A DNA stretch of 64,000 bases, from contig NC_081414.1 in assembly GCF_030272615.1 (NCBI RefSeq), positions 306,531,164-306,595,163 on the forward strand, written 5' to 3'. Source of the DNA: Cryptomeria japonica. Taxonomy: Eukaryota; Streptophyta; Pinopsida; Cupressales; Cupressaceae. Positions 31,540 through 42,348 of the stretch are shown piece by piece. Under the pieces are notes generated by a model. It was not told the DNA's origin. It searched no databases and was given only the letters and a program-made list of their open reading frames with translations. The first letter of the stretch is position 1. Every line of letters starts with the position of its first letter. Made by a program: the position numbers and the translations under genes.

Positions 31540-32960
31540 TTCTCTCTTTTCTATTTCGCAAAGCATAACCTTCAAGCAATTTCATTAAACGAAATCATGC
31601 CAACCATCCAATCAAAGGAAACTTCATCGGCCTTTACATTGACTTAACAACTTTGCCTTTGCACTGAGCCCTACCTCTTTTCGCCATTTCGTGGGCTTTA
31701 TCCTCCGAGCACTTTCCCTTCGCGAAGCCGTGCCAAGCGTTAGATGGAACTTTAACTACTCGGCGTTTAACTCTTATCGGGACCATCAAATTCTTCATTA
31801 ACCACATCTTTATCTTGACTGCTAACGGTCTTTTGCTATTTCACATATCTTAAATTTCTTTCAACTTCAGGCCATGAAACAACGTGAAGTGTTGGATTGA
31901 ATCAGAGATGACCATCCTTTAAGGGGAACCTTTATGCTTGCTTTACTTACGCTACTCTGTCATTGGTTACTGATTACCACATGGCAGTCAACCATTAGCC
32001 TTGGAAAACTCTTCAAGTTTAGTTCAACGTCAGCCACATGTCTTTCCCTTATAACCGCCGGTTACACCTTGGCGGGCCCTCAACTTCTTCTAAAACCACC
32101 TGTCCATGGACACGTCACCATCTAGCATTACACTTGAATGAGCCCTTTTTCCTTTCACTATTTCACGAAGCATATCCTTCAGTTGGTTTGCAACCACGAA
32201 ACAATGCGAGCCCTTAGATCAAAACGGAGTTAATCCCCTTTTAACTTCATTCTTTATCTGTATTCAGGGCCCAAAAACCTTTTCGCTGTTTCGCAAGGCA
32301 TAAAACATAAGCACTTTACCATTGCGAATTCACGCAAGCCGTTGGATTATATTTGACTTGCTTGATGCTTAACAACTTAAGTGAATTCGGTAGACGTGGG
32401 CCCTCTAACTCAAACTCCATCCACTTGGCATTTAGTCACTTTTAAACTGACATGTCAACCTTTCATTTGCTAAGAGGACACATCTGATTCCACCTCATCA
32501 TTGACATATGTATCTACCAGGTCATTTCTTATCCCACGGCATGACTCACCTTTGGGACCCACCTTTTAATCCTTAGAGCTGACTTACTGACCATTGTGAC
32601 CTCTTGCCATGTGCCATCATCTTACTCGCCCTCTTGACCAGCTGGACTATTTGCTTGGAGTGCCACATCATTTTGCTAGTTCACGAAAGCTAACTGTTGA
32701 GCATCTTCATCCTATGAAGTTGTGCTAACTGTTAGATCAAATTGGACTTGATCACCTTTTAGTCACTTGGAAAGTCTTCGCTGCAGGGTCTCACCAAATG
32801 CTTTCTCCATTTCGCGAAAGGTATTTCACTTGCAAGTTTTGGCTGCGAAATAATGCTAGCCGTTAGATCTTGAACGAGATGAAGCCCTTTTAAACTGGAC
32901 CAAATGCTCCATTTAGAACGCATTTCCCTTTCACCATTTCGTGAGTCTTAAACCATGTGC
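31540..32960 (-). repeat. Degenerate repeat modules in U3 of the C 5' LTR
   Basis: Variants of the palindrome TTCGCGAA and its flanks recur: about 31555 (ATTTCGCAAAGC), 31685 (CATTTCGTGGGC), 31714 (CCTTCGCGAAGCC), 32161 (ATTTCACGAAGC), 32287 (GTTTCGCAAGGC), 32677 (GTTCACGAAAGC), 32809 (CATTTCGCGAAAG) and 32935 (CATTTCGTGAGTC). Many are followed within about 50 bp by a GCGAGCCGTTAGATC-like block (32210, 32330, 32860). Spacing is about 110-160 bp where regular. The position upstream of the LTR coding frame fits a promoter or enhancer array, which is inference. The other LTR has the same array at about 17600-19030 with many CG sites decayed to TG or CA. Confidence 0.7.
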
Positions 32961-33336
32961 AACTTTGCCTAACGAAACAATGAAAACCACAGATCCATCT
33001 GAGAGCTGCATGCAACTTACTAGGCCCGACAACATTAGGAAGAAAAGACATAAGGCTTGAATTTTTACAATTAATTCAAATAACCGCCTAGGCAAAAGAC
33101 ATGGGGGGACACCTCTTATGACCCCAAGACCCATTACTTAAGTGGATAAAGTAATGAAGGAATAGAAACTAGAGGGTTTTTTGATAAAATATTGAATGAT
33201 TTAAATTGAAACCCTAAACCCTTAAGACCTAACACAGACTTGAAGCATTTGATAGTGTGTCTGACTCAAAATTTCAAAAAACTTAGCCAATTATGGGAAA
33301 AGAAAAACCCATTTTTAAAACAATGATAACAATACT

Positions 33337-33760
33337 TGCAAAATAAACTTTTTGATAGTAGACATAGATAAGAAGATGAGCAAGGTACATGATCAAATCA
33401 ATAAACTTGCAGATAGTTTTGTTAACTCACCTGATACATTATCAATTTTTGAATAGAAGATAACATGTTTTGAGGAAGAGTTACTTAAGCTAGGAAGAGA
33501 AAAGGAGACAATAGTGGATAAGGCAAAGAACTTGAAACTAAGACTGAATCCAAGATTGGACTATCTAGCATTCATGAGGAAGGAAATATCTAAGGCACTT
33601 GTATAGGGACAGAGAACACCAGTAGAGCATATGCAGCACCTCACTGGTACAGTACAAAGAATAGAGACTACAATAAGAGATAGTAAGAAGTTTATGGAGA
33701 GTATAAACTTGATTTTGGTAGATCTATTTCAAATTGTAACTACCTAGTTACAAGGTTGAG
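33337..33760 (+). pseudogene. B ORF2, C-terminal coiled-coil end
   Basis: The frame of the middle part continues exactly across one copy of the ATACT duplication: ...LYKDT before C joins CKINFLIVDIDKKMSKVHDQ after it. The segment is heptad-rich and matches G (LIADIDKGIKDTQEKIVGI ... LEREKDKIIRRAKGLRG). Stops occur at about 33454, 33604 and 33748. The seamless join proves that C entered this reading frame. Confidence 0.8.
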
Positions 33761-33800
33761 GGTACAACTCTATTGACACCTTGACAACCTTTGTCATTGA

Positions 33801-33980
33801 TGCCAAAGGGGGAGTAGTAGTATGAGAAATAAGAAGAATAACCGACAGAAGAATTATCTACTTAGGGGGAGCATATCTTTTTTTTGTAACATATTTTTGG
33901 TAACATATTTTTGGATTACAGTTTTGGATACACTTTTGAATTTTCTCATGAGTGTTGCCATCAATGCCAAAGGGGGAGAT
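33801..33980 (+). promoter_or_regulatory. Polypurine tract array of B
   Basis: Three tracts: GCCAAAGGGGGAGTAGTAG around 33802-33820, TTAGGGGGAGCAT around 33864-33876 and GCCAAAGGGGGAGAT at 33966-33980 abutting the 3' LTR. Their spacing and sequences resemble those of E1. Confidence 0.8.
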
Positions 33981-34769
33981 TGTTGGCATATGCACACTCC
34001 AATGAGACATTGTAGGTGATTGAAGGTTTTGTCATTGATGGCAACCTTACAATCCTATGGCACCGGCATTAATAGATCACACTCTACACCAACACTCAGA
34101 CCACCAACACCGGCAAAGAGAAAGGAAGCATATCGGCACAAAGGCTAACGGGATTTTTGATATATTATATTTTTTTTAATTGTAAAAACTTTGTAAGCCA
34201 ACTTGACAAATTGTAAAATGACTCTTATATATAAAAGAGATCATTATAGACATTTTGTAAGGAAGGAGAAAGTAAGAAAAGGAAGAGATATTAGGCATAC
34301 TTATTATGCGAAATATAGGTTAAGGGTTTATGTAAGAAGCAGAGCAAAAACCGGTACTAGATCTAGCATTATAGATGCTATTTTGAAGTAGTAGAAGATA
34401 CTAGATTTGTATAATCCATCATTGTAAGTCAGTGAGACTTCCCATTGAGCAGTGAGCTCTAGACAGTTGGCCTTCTTGCATGTCCAGGCCCCTCTTGTAA
34501 GTAATATTCTCTTATTGGCCAGTAAGTGAATATTGTGGGTCACAAATCCCACTGAGGTTTTTTCCCACATCGGGTTTCCTTATTAAATCATTGTGTTGTG
34601 GTGTTTTTTTCATGTGGTTGTTGTTAATTTTGTTTATTACATTATTTCTTGCATATCGGTACACTGTTATAATATGCTCTACATGTTTTAAGTTAATAAA
34701 TTCTATATACCGGTTAGATACTAATTCACCCCCCCCCCCTCCCTCTTAGTATCTGTGGGAATCCTAACA
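33981..34769 (+). repeat. 3' LTR of B
   Basis: 789 bp, TGTTGGCATATG to ATCCTAACA, followed by the duplication TGGTG. It aligns with the 5' LTR along its length with scattered substitutions, a larger difference near 34060-34100 and a longer C-run at about 34729-34742. The two LTRs were identical at insertion, so their divergence can date B. Confidence 0.92.
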
Positions 34770-34774
34770 TGGTG

Positions 34775-35950
34775 AGCTTGAGGAAGAAGTTTACATTGAG
34801 CAACCTGATGGATTTTCACTAATAGATGACAAAGACATGGTTTTCAGATTGAAGAAAATATGGATTGAAACAGGCACCTAGAGCTTGGTATGCAAGGTTG
34901 GATAAATATCTTTTGAAGCTTGGTTTTGATAAAGGCAATGTTGATAGTAATCTATATTATAAGATCACTGATAATGATATTCTGATTATTGAAGTTTTTG
35001 TTGATGATAACATTTTTGGAGGAGAAGATAAATTGTGCATGGAATTTGCTAATAACATGAAAAATGAATTTGAAATGTCCATGATTGGTGAGATGAAATT
35101 TTTCTTAGGTTTGTAGATTACTCAAACTAACAAAGGCATTTTTATCTATCAAACTAAGTATCTGAGGGAATTGTTGAAAATTTTTGGTATGGATAATTCC
35201 AAACCCGTAAGTACTCCTATGGCTACAAGTGAGAAATTATCTATCAAGGATACTTCTACACCGGTAAATCTGACAAGATATAAATCTATGATTGTTGGTC
35301 TATTATATCTAACTCAGACTAGACCTGATATTATGAATGTAGTAAATATTGTTTCAATATATCAAAGTAATCCTAAAGAAAATCATGAATGTGCAATAAA
35401 GAGGATATTCTGGTATTTGCAAGGAGCAACAGAATATGGTTTATGGTATTCCAAAGATGATGATTTCACTTTATGTGCATATACTAACTCAGATTGGGCA
35501 GGTGATACTGATGACAGGAAGAGCACTTCTAGTGGAGCTTTATTTCTTGGAAAGAAACTGGTTTCATGGATAAGCAAAAAATAGTCATGCATTTCTTTAT
35601 CTACTACAGAAGCTGAGTATGTTGCACCAATAACTAATTGCACTCAAGTTTTGTGGATGAAGCAAATGTTAAAGGATATCAAGGTAAACTATAGTGAACC
35701 AGTAGTTATCTACTGTGATAACTCTATAGCTGTTGACATGTCTAAGAATCTGGTATTTCACTCTAAGACTAACCATATTTCAATATTGTATAACTTTCTG
35801 AAGGACAAGATAGAAGCAAATGAAGTCAAATTGGTTTATGTGAACATTAAAGAACAAATTTCAAACATATTCACTAAACCACTGTTTAAGGAATCATTTG
35901 AATATTTAAGAGATAGGTTAGGGGTTTTTGCCTCTCTAGCAGAGACTTGA
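34775..35950 (+). pseudogene. A reverse transcriptase C-terminal half and RNase H
   Basis: Continues the RT after element B: EEEVYIEQPDGFSL, a frameshift near 34860, then [19 protein letters not shown], and the active-site motif EVFVDDNIF with both catalytic aspartates present. A TAG at about 35115 follows KFFLGL. RNase H follows: SDWAGDTDDRKSTSSGALFL, a TAG after SKK at about 35583, then STTEAEYV and YCDNSIAVDMSKN with the usual D-E-D residues. The polyprotein ends with FASLAET at 35950. RNase H would degrade the RNA template during cDNA synthesis. The polymerase active site survives here although the integrase is dead. Confidence 0.88.
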
Positions 35951-36030
35951 TTGGTGAATTTTATCATCAGTCCGACATGTATTATTAGAAACCCTGTTCA
36001 TTCCAAAATTGATGAGTGGTGCTACTACTC

Positions 36031-36282
36031 AGGGGGAGTAGTTATCTTTGAGATTCAAAGGTTTATATAATTGCTTTGATATTTTTGTCAGGTTTCTGGC
36101 ATTGATGTCAAAGGGGGTGTGATAGTAATGTGAAAAATCATTCCAAACCTTACAGAGATATCATTCACAGGGGGGGAGCTATTGATTGTTGGTTATCTTC
36201 CACAAGGGGGAGACTTGTTTGGCATCTCTTGGTACTTAGATTTTTCACATCTAGTGTTTCCATCAATGCCAAAGGGGGAGAT
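36031..36282 (+). promoter_or_regulatory. Polypurine tract array of A
   Basis: Five purine-rich blocks occur between the pol stop and the 3' LTR: around 36031 (CAGGGGGAGTAG), 36103 (AAAGGGGGTGTG), 36169 (CAGGGGGGGAGCT), 36203 (AAGGGGGAGACTT) and the final CCAAAGGGGGAGAT at 36269-36282 that abuts the LTR. Repeated tracts of this kind are a Sirevirus-like trait. Confidence 0.8.
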
Positions 36283-37570
36283 TGTTGGTATTATGAATTG
36301 ATTATGTGTTGCATTTATCTTTTGTCATTGATGTCAACACTAGTTGATATGGATGGTTACTGATAGACAAGTTTTGGTTACCGGTAGAAGATCTAGTGTT
36401 ACCGACAGAAGAAACTATTTGTTGGACACTTTTGACATGTCTGGATCAGTAAAGTATATTGGATTTCATGAGTTATATGCTCCATAAGCATGTTTTGGTC
36501 AGTTGGTATTGGCTTGGTAATTCGATGTTATCATACACTTTGGTAAACCCTTTCCGACACTGGGTTAAGGCTTTATCGACAGAACTTTTAGTAAGGAATC
36601 ATGACAAGATGCACAATTGGTGTTGGTGCAGTTTCTTTGAGGATTTCAGGATGCTGAAGATGTTCATTGGTCGTGCTTAAATTGCTTGACGACATTGCTT
36701 TGGCATGGTGGACCTAGAATAGGTCTGGTACCTATCTAGGTTATGGACCTGTATCATGCTAGCGTGTACTCTACACGTTACCTAGATGATTCAAGATGAT
36801 TTATGGATTTTTTATTATTGTTTTGGTCTTAAGATGACATGGCATATCATTGTAAATGGAACTATGAAATGATATTTTTTTAATACCTTTAGGTGGCCGA
36901 CCTAATTGGTTTAGGCCTTAGGGTTTGTATAAATAAGAGATAGAAACTCTTCATAAAATATCATGGTTATTGAAAAGGTCATGGTAAATGAATGTAATGT
37001 GCAAATATTATAATATCATTCAGGCATAGGAGTTGATCGATCATTGGTGATCGAGTTGGATTCAAAAGAGGACTTAGTCCTCTGACATTGAACTTAATCG
37101 AGACTGTAATCAGGCATAGTAGATGCTATTTCTATCAGTTCATTCTATTGGATTGTTGTCAATTTATCTTGAGAAGGTTGTTACCTCTCTGTAGTTAGTG
37201 ACTCTTTTGTAATGAGTAGTACGCTCTAGGTAGTGTGCCTTCCTGCAAGTGCAGGCCCCTCTTGTAACACATACTTTCTACAAAAGTATCATTTGACTAT
37301 GGGTAGGCTTCCCACCATGGTTTTTCCCTTTCTAGGTTTTCCACGTACAAATCATGGTGTTATGTGGTATGGTTGGTTTGCATTGATTATCTGGTTAATT
37401 GTTAAGTTGTATTGTTTACCAGCATCTGTTCCTACCGACATCTATATGTGCTTTACCGATACTCAATTTGTTCAAGGTTGTATTGTGGATTTAAAGTTAT
37501 AATCTGTTAGCAACGCATTCACCCCCCCCCCCCTCCCCCTCCTCTCTTCTGTTCATTGATTATCCTAACA
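36283..37570 (+). repeat. 3' LTR of A
   Basis: Begins TGTTGGTATTATGAATTG and ends TTATCCTAACA; 1,288 bp. The start (ATTGATTATGTGTTGCATT, then a TTTTGTCATTGATG-like stretch) matches the minus-strand start of the D LTR. The core motif CACCATGGTTTTTCCC lies around 37312-37328, the CCTGCAAGTGCAGGCCCCTC segment around 37242-37261, and a C-rich run at about 37520-37540 just before the end. ATCTT (37571-37575) should be the right-hand target duplication within D. Confidence 0.88.
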
Positions 37571-38722
37571 ATCTTTTCTTGTCAATTTCCTACTTGTAAC
37601 CATAGGAGTACTTACTAGTTTAGAATCCCCAATACCAAATTTCTTCAACAATTCCCTAGCATACTTAGTTTGACAAATGAAAATACCTTTATCAGTTTAA
37701 GTAATCTACAAACCTAAGAAAATTTTCATTTACCCAATCATAGACATTTCAAATTCATTCTCCATATTCTTAGAAAATTTCATGCATAACTTGTCTTCAC
37801 TTCCAAAAATAATGTGATCAACAAATACTTCAATAATTAGTATATCATCATCAGTGATCTTATAATATAAATTACTATTAGCATTACCCTTAGTAAAATG
37901 AAGCTTCAAAAGATATTTATCCAACCTTGCATACCAAGCTTTAGGTGCTTGTTTCAATCCATATAAAGCTTTTCTTAACTTGCAAACCATGTTTGTAACA
38001 TCTAATAGTGAAAAAAAATCAAGTTGCTCAATATAAACTTCCTCATCAAGATCCCCATTCAAAAATGCACACTTAACATCCATTTGATAAACCTTGTAGT
38101 TCTTATGAGCAGCATAGGCAAGAAATAATATTACAACTTCAATCATAGCTACCAATGCAAAAGTCTCACCATAATCAATTCCTTCCTTCTGAGAATATCC
38201 TTTACAAACCAATCTAGCCTTATTCCTTATAAATTGACCATCGTCATTCAATTTATTCCTAAAAACCCATTTAGTTCTAATAACATTCTTATTTTTAGGC
38301 CAAGGAACCAAAGTCCATATTTTATTTTTCTCAATCTGATCTAATTCTTCTTCCATAGCTTTCAACCAATATTCATCTTTACATGCCTCAATTACTAATA
38401 CCGGTTCAACTTGTGAAATTAAACATACCTCATTAGTTGTCAGTCTTCTTTTTGTCATTACTTCATTCTTCTTATCCCCAATGATCTGATCTTTTGAACG
38501 ATTCAATCTCACATAACTAGGAGTCCTCTGACTCTCTGTTCCTCTTCCCAGTTCTTCAGTTACTATTAAATTTTCTGATACTGTTGGAGTAACTGGTTCA
38601 ACACTCTGTTCCGGTAAAGATGCTATTGGTTCAGATATAATCATTTCCACTGTCGGTTCCTTCTCATAAACTTTGATTTGACATCTATTCATCTCATCCA
38701 CTTTGACACTAGCACTCTCCAC
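37571..38722 (-). pseudogene. D reverse transcriptase (truncated by A)
   Basis: 330 open codons (38722-37730) begin in the linker and cover the [33 protein letters not shown] style motif ([15 protein letters not shown]), [54 protein letters not shown]. The active site reads [10 protein letters not shown], the second catalytic Asp being His. After a stop at 37730 the frame continues through IFLGL and GIFICQTKYAKELLKKFGI to 37571, where A was inserted. The polymerase would be inactive. Confidence 0.88.
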
Positions 38723-40016
38723 AATTCTCTATAATCTCTTGTTAGAACATCTATATGCTTTTCTTTCATTAGAATAACCAAGAAATATGCCTTCATCACA
38801 TCTAGGATCAAATTTTCCAATGATATCATCTCTCCTGATATAAAATTTACTACCAAAGCTTCTGAACTACTTAACTATAGGTGTATTGCCAAACCATAAT
38901 TCATAAGGTGTCTTACCAGTTTCTCTTTTGATATGTACTCTATTGAATGTATAAACCGCTATGCTAACTGCTTGTCTCCAGTAGATATGAGGTACAATAG
39001 CTTCCATCATCAATGTTCTAGCAACATCCAAGATAGTTAAATTCTTCCTTTCCACAACTCCATTCTACTAAGGTGTTCGGGGAGCAGAAAATTGTCTTCT
39101 TATACCATGCTTCTCACAAAAGTTATTAAACTCACCAAATGTGAATTCTCCACAATGATCTAACCTCAAACATTTAATCTTCAATCCTATCCCATTTTCC
39201 ACTTTATCCTTAAAGATCTTAAACTTTTCAAATGCCTCACATTTTTCCCTTAGGAAAGTAACCCACATCATTCTAGAATAATCATCAATGATTAGCATGA
39301 AATATATATCACCTTGAAAACTTTTAACTCTAGCAGAGCCACACAAATCAGTTTGAATAAGATCAAGAAAATCATTAGATTTATCTTGTATACTCCTAAA
39401 AGAGGTTTTGACATGTTTACCCATTTGACATTCTTTACATACCCAATTATAGGGCTTCATAATCTTAGGTATATCTCTAACTACTTTAGTTGAATTGATC
39501 TTTACAATGCAATCAAAATTCACATGACACAACCTTTTATGCCATAGACAACTCTCATCAATCTGTGTAATCAAACATGTCTTCTCACCAGAATTCAAAT
39601 GAAATATATTACCTTTTGTCTGTGTACCAGTTGCAATCTCTAAACCAGTTCTGTTAATGATTTTGCATTTTCCATCCTTGAACTGTAATTGAAATCCCTT
39701 ATCCACCAATTGTACTATACTCAAAAGATTATGCCTTAAACCTTCAACATAATAAACATTATTAGTATTGTTCTTACCATCCAATGATATAGTTTCCTTT
39801 TCCTTTGATCATACATGCTTTTTCATCTCCAAATCTAACCAAACCACCATCAAATTCTTGCCAAGATAGAAACTTCCCTTTATCTCCAGTCATATGATAT
39901 GAACAACCACTATCAATTACCCATTCATCCTTGTCTTCAATTTTAGTAGCAAGTTCCTTCTGTTCAGGTACATTCACTTCCAGTGCCGTAACATCTTCCT
40001 TGATAGCTAGGAACAC
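38723..40016 (-). pseudogene. D protease and integrase (broken)
   Basis: The protease signature WVIDSGCSYHMTGDKGKF (about 39927) is intact. A frameshift near 39780 leads to the segment 39784-39068 with the integrase zinc finger (CLWHKRLCHVNFDCI ... CKECQMGK) and core. The catalytic D-D-E residues are kept: QTDLCGS, RLDHCGEF and NGVVERKNLT. Two adjacent stops interrupt PRTP before NGVVE (about 39062-39067). The segment 39055-38867 continues (VPHIYWRQAVSIAVYTFNRV), then CDEGIFLGYSNERKAYRC to about 38740. D is thus better preserved at the active site than A. Confidence 0.88.
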
Positions 40017-40039
40017 CCATTCCTTCTCATTGTTGGAAT

Positions 40040-41079
40040 CACTAGTAGAGTCTTCTTTCGTTCATCATCAATATTAGTAATGCCTTCCTTATTCACTATG
40101 TAGCATGATTTGTCTTTGTTTTTCTTGTACTTATACTTCATCTAATATCTAGGGTTAGGCTTAAAAGATCTTCTCTCTTTCTTCAAATCTTGAATTCCTT
40201 TTAGGACATCTAGATACAAAATGACCAATGTTATTACATGCAAAACATTTAAAAGGTGTTCCTACCAGTTCTTTAGGTACTCTTCTAGAAAATAGTGCTT
40301 CAAGTTGCTCAGAATTTTTCATCTTCTCTCTTCATATCATCCAATTCTTTTGCATATAAAGCTTTCCAATCTTGTTTACCGGTTGTTGATGCAGATGCAT
40401 GAAAAGTGGGTTTAGTCTTCACAGCTCTAGAAGGTCCAAATTATTCAAGCTCAAAAGAAAATAATTTCCCAACCAAGGTATCTCTTTTGACAGATGTATT
40501 AGCCATTGTTCTCAACTCATTAATAGTAGTAGCCTTCATCTTCTAAGCTGGTGGTAGGGCTCTCAAAACTTTAGAAACAATTTCACCTTCACTCAAAGTT
40601 CCACCACAACATTGAATTCCCATAACAATTTCATTTACTCTTTCCATGAATGCAGTAATCCTTTCATCTTCTTCCATCTTTGGGTTTTCATATCTCACTC
40701 AGTAACTATCAAGTTTAACAATCTTTACTATAGGGTCACCTTCATTAAGAGTCTCCAGCTTATCTCATATAGATTTTCCAGATGATTTGTTAGTTAATCC
40801 CATTATTTTTTGATCAAAAGGTGCACACGAGAGGGCTTCTCTTGCTCTACAATCATTCTCAACCTCCTTATCCAAGTTTGTTGGAGGAGGATTGCCAAAT
40901 GCTAGATTATAAGTTGTGACACTATTATGTGTGATCTCCCAAATATCATTGCCAAGACATCTCAGATGAGTATCCATCTGAATCTTCCATACTATGTAAT
41001 TTGTTCCATCAAGCCTAGGAATATCTCTCTGAAAGATAGCTCCAGAAGAATTGGATGAATTTGAACTGTTAGATGCCAT
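40040..41079 (-). pseudogene. D gag (broken)
   Basis: Begins MASNSSNSSNSSGAIFQRDI and shows a copia (UBN2-type) gag: FQRDIPRLDGTNYIVWKIQM, then DERITAFMERVNEIVMGIQC, and a CCHC knuckle CFACNNIGHFVSRC (about 40232-40191) followed by a basic linker. Stops at about 40765, 40700, 40540 and 40440 and frameshifts break it. The ATG follows the conserved leader 30 bases after the primer site region. It would form the particle. Unlike B and E2, a globular gag domain is present. Confidence 0.85.
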
Positions 41080-41121
41080 AGGATCTTCCTCAAGTGGTTA
41101 AGCTTTTTGCAGAGAGGACCA

Positions 41122-41137
41122 AAGTTCTGATACCAAT
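41122..41137 (-). promoter_or_regulatory. Primer-binding site of D
   Basis: Minus-strand AATTGGTATCAGAACT directly after the LTR matches the initiator tRNA-Met site TGGTATCAGA for its first ten bases. Confidence 0.88.
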
Positions 41138-42348
41138 TGTTAGAGAATTCAAATAATTGGAAGACAACTCAGGGGGGGGTGAATCAGTTGTCATAGATTA
41201 CCAGAAACTTAAGCAATTAAAACTTTAATACCAGAACCCAAAATATTAATACCATAATAGTAGTTAAAACAATTAAGCATAAACATCAATCACAGAATAA
41301 ACACCATCCGCATGACACCAAGATTTATACGTGAAAAACCCCGTAAAAGGAAAAACCACGGTGGCAAGCTTGCCCACAGTCAAATAATAATTTTGTAGTA
41401 AGTATGTGAATTACAATTGAAGGGCCTGCACTTGCAAGAAGGCCAACAACTTAGAGTGCACTACTCATCACAAAAGGAGTCTCACTGACTACATATATAT
41501 ATAGACTACAATCTGGAGAAGTGTTGAACTGCTAAAGATAACATCTCCTATGCCTGAGTATAGTTTTGGTTAAGCTCAATACCGGAGGACTAAATCCTCT
41601 TACATAAACCCAATTTGATCTCCAATGATTGACCAAATCCTCTCCCTGAATGATATTATATTATTTGAACATTACATATCCACATCCCATTTCCATGACC
41701 ATGATGATCTATAATGAGATCTTACATCATATATACAAACCCTTGAACATAAACAATCAGGTCAACCACCAAAAAATAAACTAATTACATAATTACAAAA
41801 CATGTCAGCCTTAGACCAAGCAAATAATATTCAACACATAAGACATCCCAGAAACATATTGAGAAGTCCAATCCACATGCTTCATTAAACCAGTCCATAA
41901 CTTAGATCAACCGAGACCCAATATAGTTCCAGACACTATAGAAATGATCTCCATCCACCAAGTCTCAAACATGATCACCAACAACATCCTAAAACTCCAC
42001 CAGAAGCTGCACCAACACCACTTATGAATATCATCAAAGATCTTCATCAAAAGCTCTGCTAGTGAAACGCTCATCAGAACCAGAAGCCAAGCTTCCAAGC
42101 AAACAGGATAGCATCTGATCACTAGACCAAAACCAATTGAATGAATATGAACATGAGTATCATGAATAAGCTAATTTCATAACTAAACCATACTGGAGTC
42201 TACCAGATCATGTCGGATCCAAACCAACCAGAAACTACTCAACCTACCAGGACTAGAAGGGTGTCGGTAAAGCATCCAAACAGCTAGTGTTGGCATCAAT
42301 GACAAAACATCAATGCAACACATAATCAATTCCACCAAATGTCCAACA
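41138..42348 (-). repeat. 5' LTR of D
   Basis: On the minus strand it starts TGTTGGACATTTGGTGGAAT at 42348 and ends AATTCTCTAACA at 41138; 1,211 bp. It is similar to the A LTR at the start (ATTGATTATGTGTTGCAT) and in the core (CCACGGTGGC and GGTTTTTCC-like motif around 41332-41365). A G-run (plus strand, about 41172-41180) marks the U5 box. Confidence 0.88.

Larger units (their letters stand above)
12912..33331 (-). mobile_element. C: giant Ty3/gypsy LTR retrotransposon with 6.5-6.7 kb coding LTRs
   Basis: The ends TGTTGTCTTC (12912) and TGATAACA (33331) are flanked by the exact duplication ATACT (12907-12911, 33332-33336). It reads on the minus strand: 5' LTR 26592-33331, primer-binding site, leader ORF, gag, protease, an extra RNase H, reverse transcriptase, RNase H, integrase, 3' LTR 12912-19409. 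RT-RNH-INT order defines gypsy. No chromodomain is seen. The extra archaeal-type RNase H and the TGGCGACT-type primer site point to the Tat/Ogre side of plant gypsy elements. The LTRs make up about 65 percent of its 20,420 bp. Confidence 0.92.
26592..33331 (-). repeat. 5' LTR of C (6,740 bp)
   Basis: On the minus strand it starts TGTTATCATTG at 33331 and ends GAAGACAACA at 26592. It aligns throughout with 12912-19409 apart from a 246-bp block (27881-28126) missing from the other copy and small indels. It contains, in transcription order, a repeat-rich noncoding U3 (about 31200-33331), a long coding frame (31170-27527) and a terminal noncoding region (26592-27526). Confidence 0.93.
5377..34769 (+). 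mobile_element. B: non-autonomous copia-like LTR element with gag and ORF2 but no pol
   Basis: Ends are LTRs 5377-6147 and 33981-34769, flanked by the exact duplication TGGTG (5372-5376 and 34770-34774). Internal order is primer-binding site, coiled-coil and zinc-knuckle gag (6219-7318), a 334-bp spacer, a long unknown ORF2 in three pieces (7653-8617, about 11050-12911, 33337-33760), three polypurine tracts and the 3' LTR. ORF2 was split by F and C; without these two insertions B would be about 6.5 kb. I find no protease, integrase, reverse transcriptase or RNase H in it, so it would have depended on proteins of another copia element. Confidence 0.9.
3180..37570 (+). mobile_element. A: Ty1/copia LTR retrotransposon, split by B and lacking its 5' end in the window
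   Basis: The internal region runs from the gag zinc knuckle (3190) through protease, integrase and half of the reverse transcriptase to 5376, is interrupted by the 29.4-kb element B, and resumes at 34775 with the rest of reverse transcriptase and RNase H, then five polypurine tracts and the 3' LTR (36283-37570). The pol order (PR-INT-RT-RNH) defines copia. Its LTR matches the family of the 5' LTR of D, and A and D are the same gag-pol family in opposite orientation. The 3' LTR tip abuts the reverse transcriptase of D (37571), so A lies inside D. The left part of A is displaced beyond the window by E1. Confidence 0.85.
37571..42348 (-). mobile_element. D: Ty1/copia LTR retrotransposon, 5' two thirds
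   Basis: On the minus strand: 5' LTR (41138-42348), primer-binding site, gag, protease, integrase, reverse transcriptase, cut at 37571 by the 3' LTR of A. The rest (RT end, RNase H, 3' LTR) should lie left of the window beyond A. Protein and LTR similarity show that A and D are one family, so A inserted into a relative in opposite orientation. D itself lies inside ORF2 of G, which resumes at 42349. Confidence 0.88.

Noticed and set aside
7653-33760. Env-like third ORF of a Sirevirus
   Set aside because: Position before the 3' LTR fits, but I see no signal peptide, membrane segment or pol upstream; kept only as an idea.
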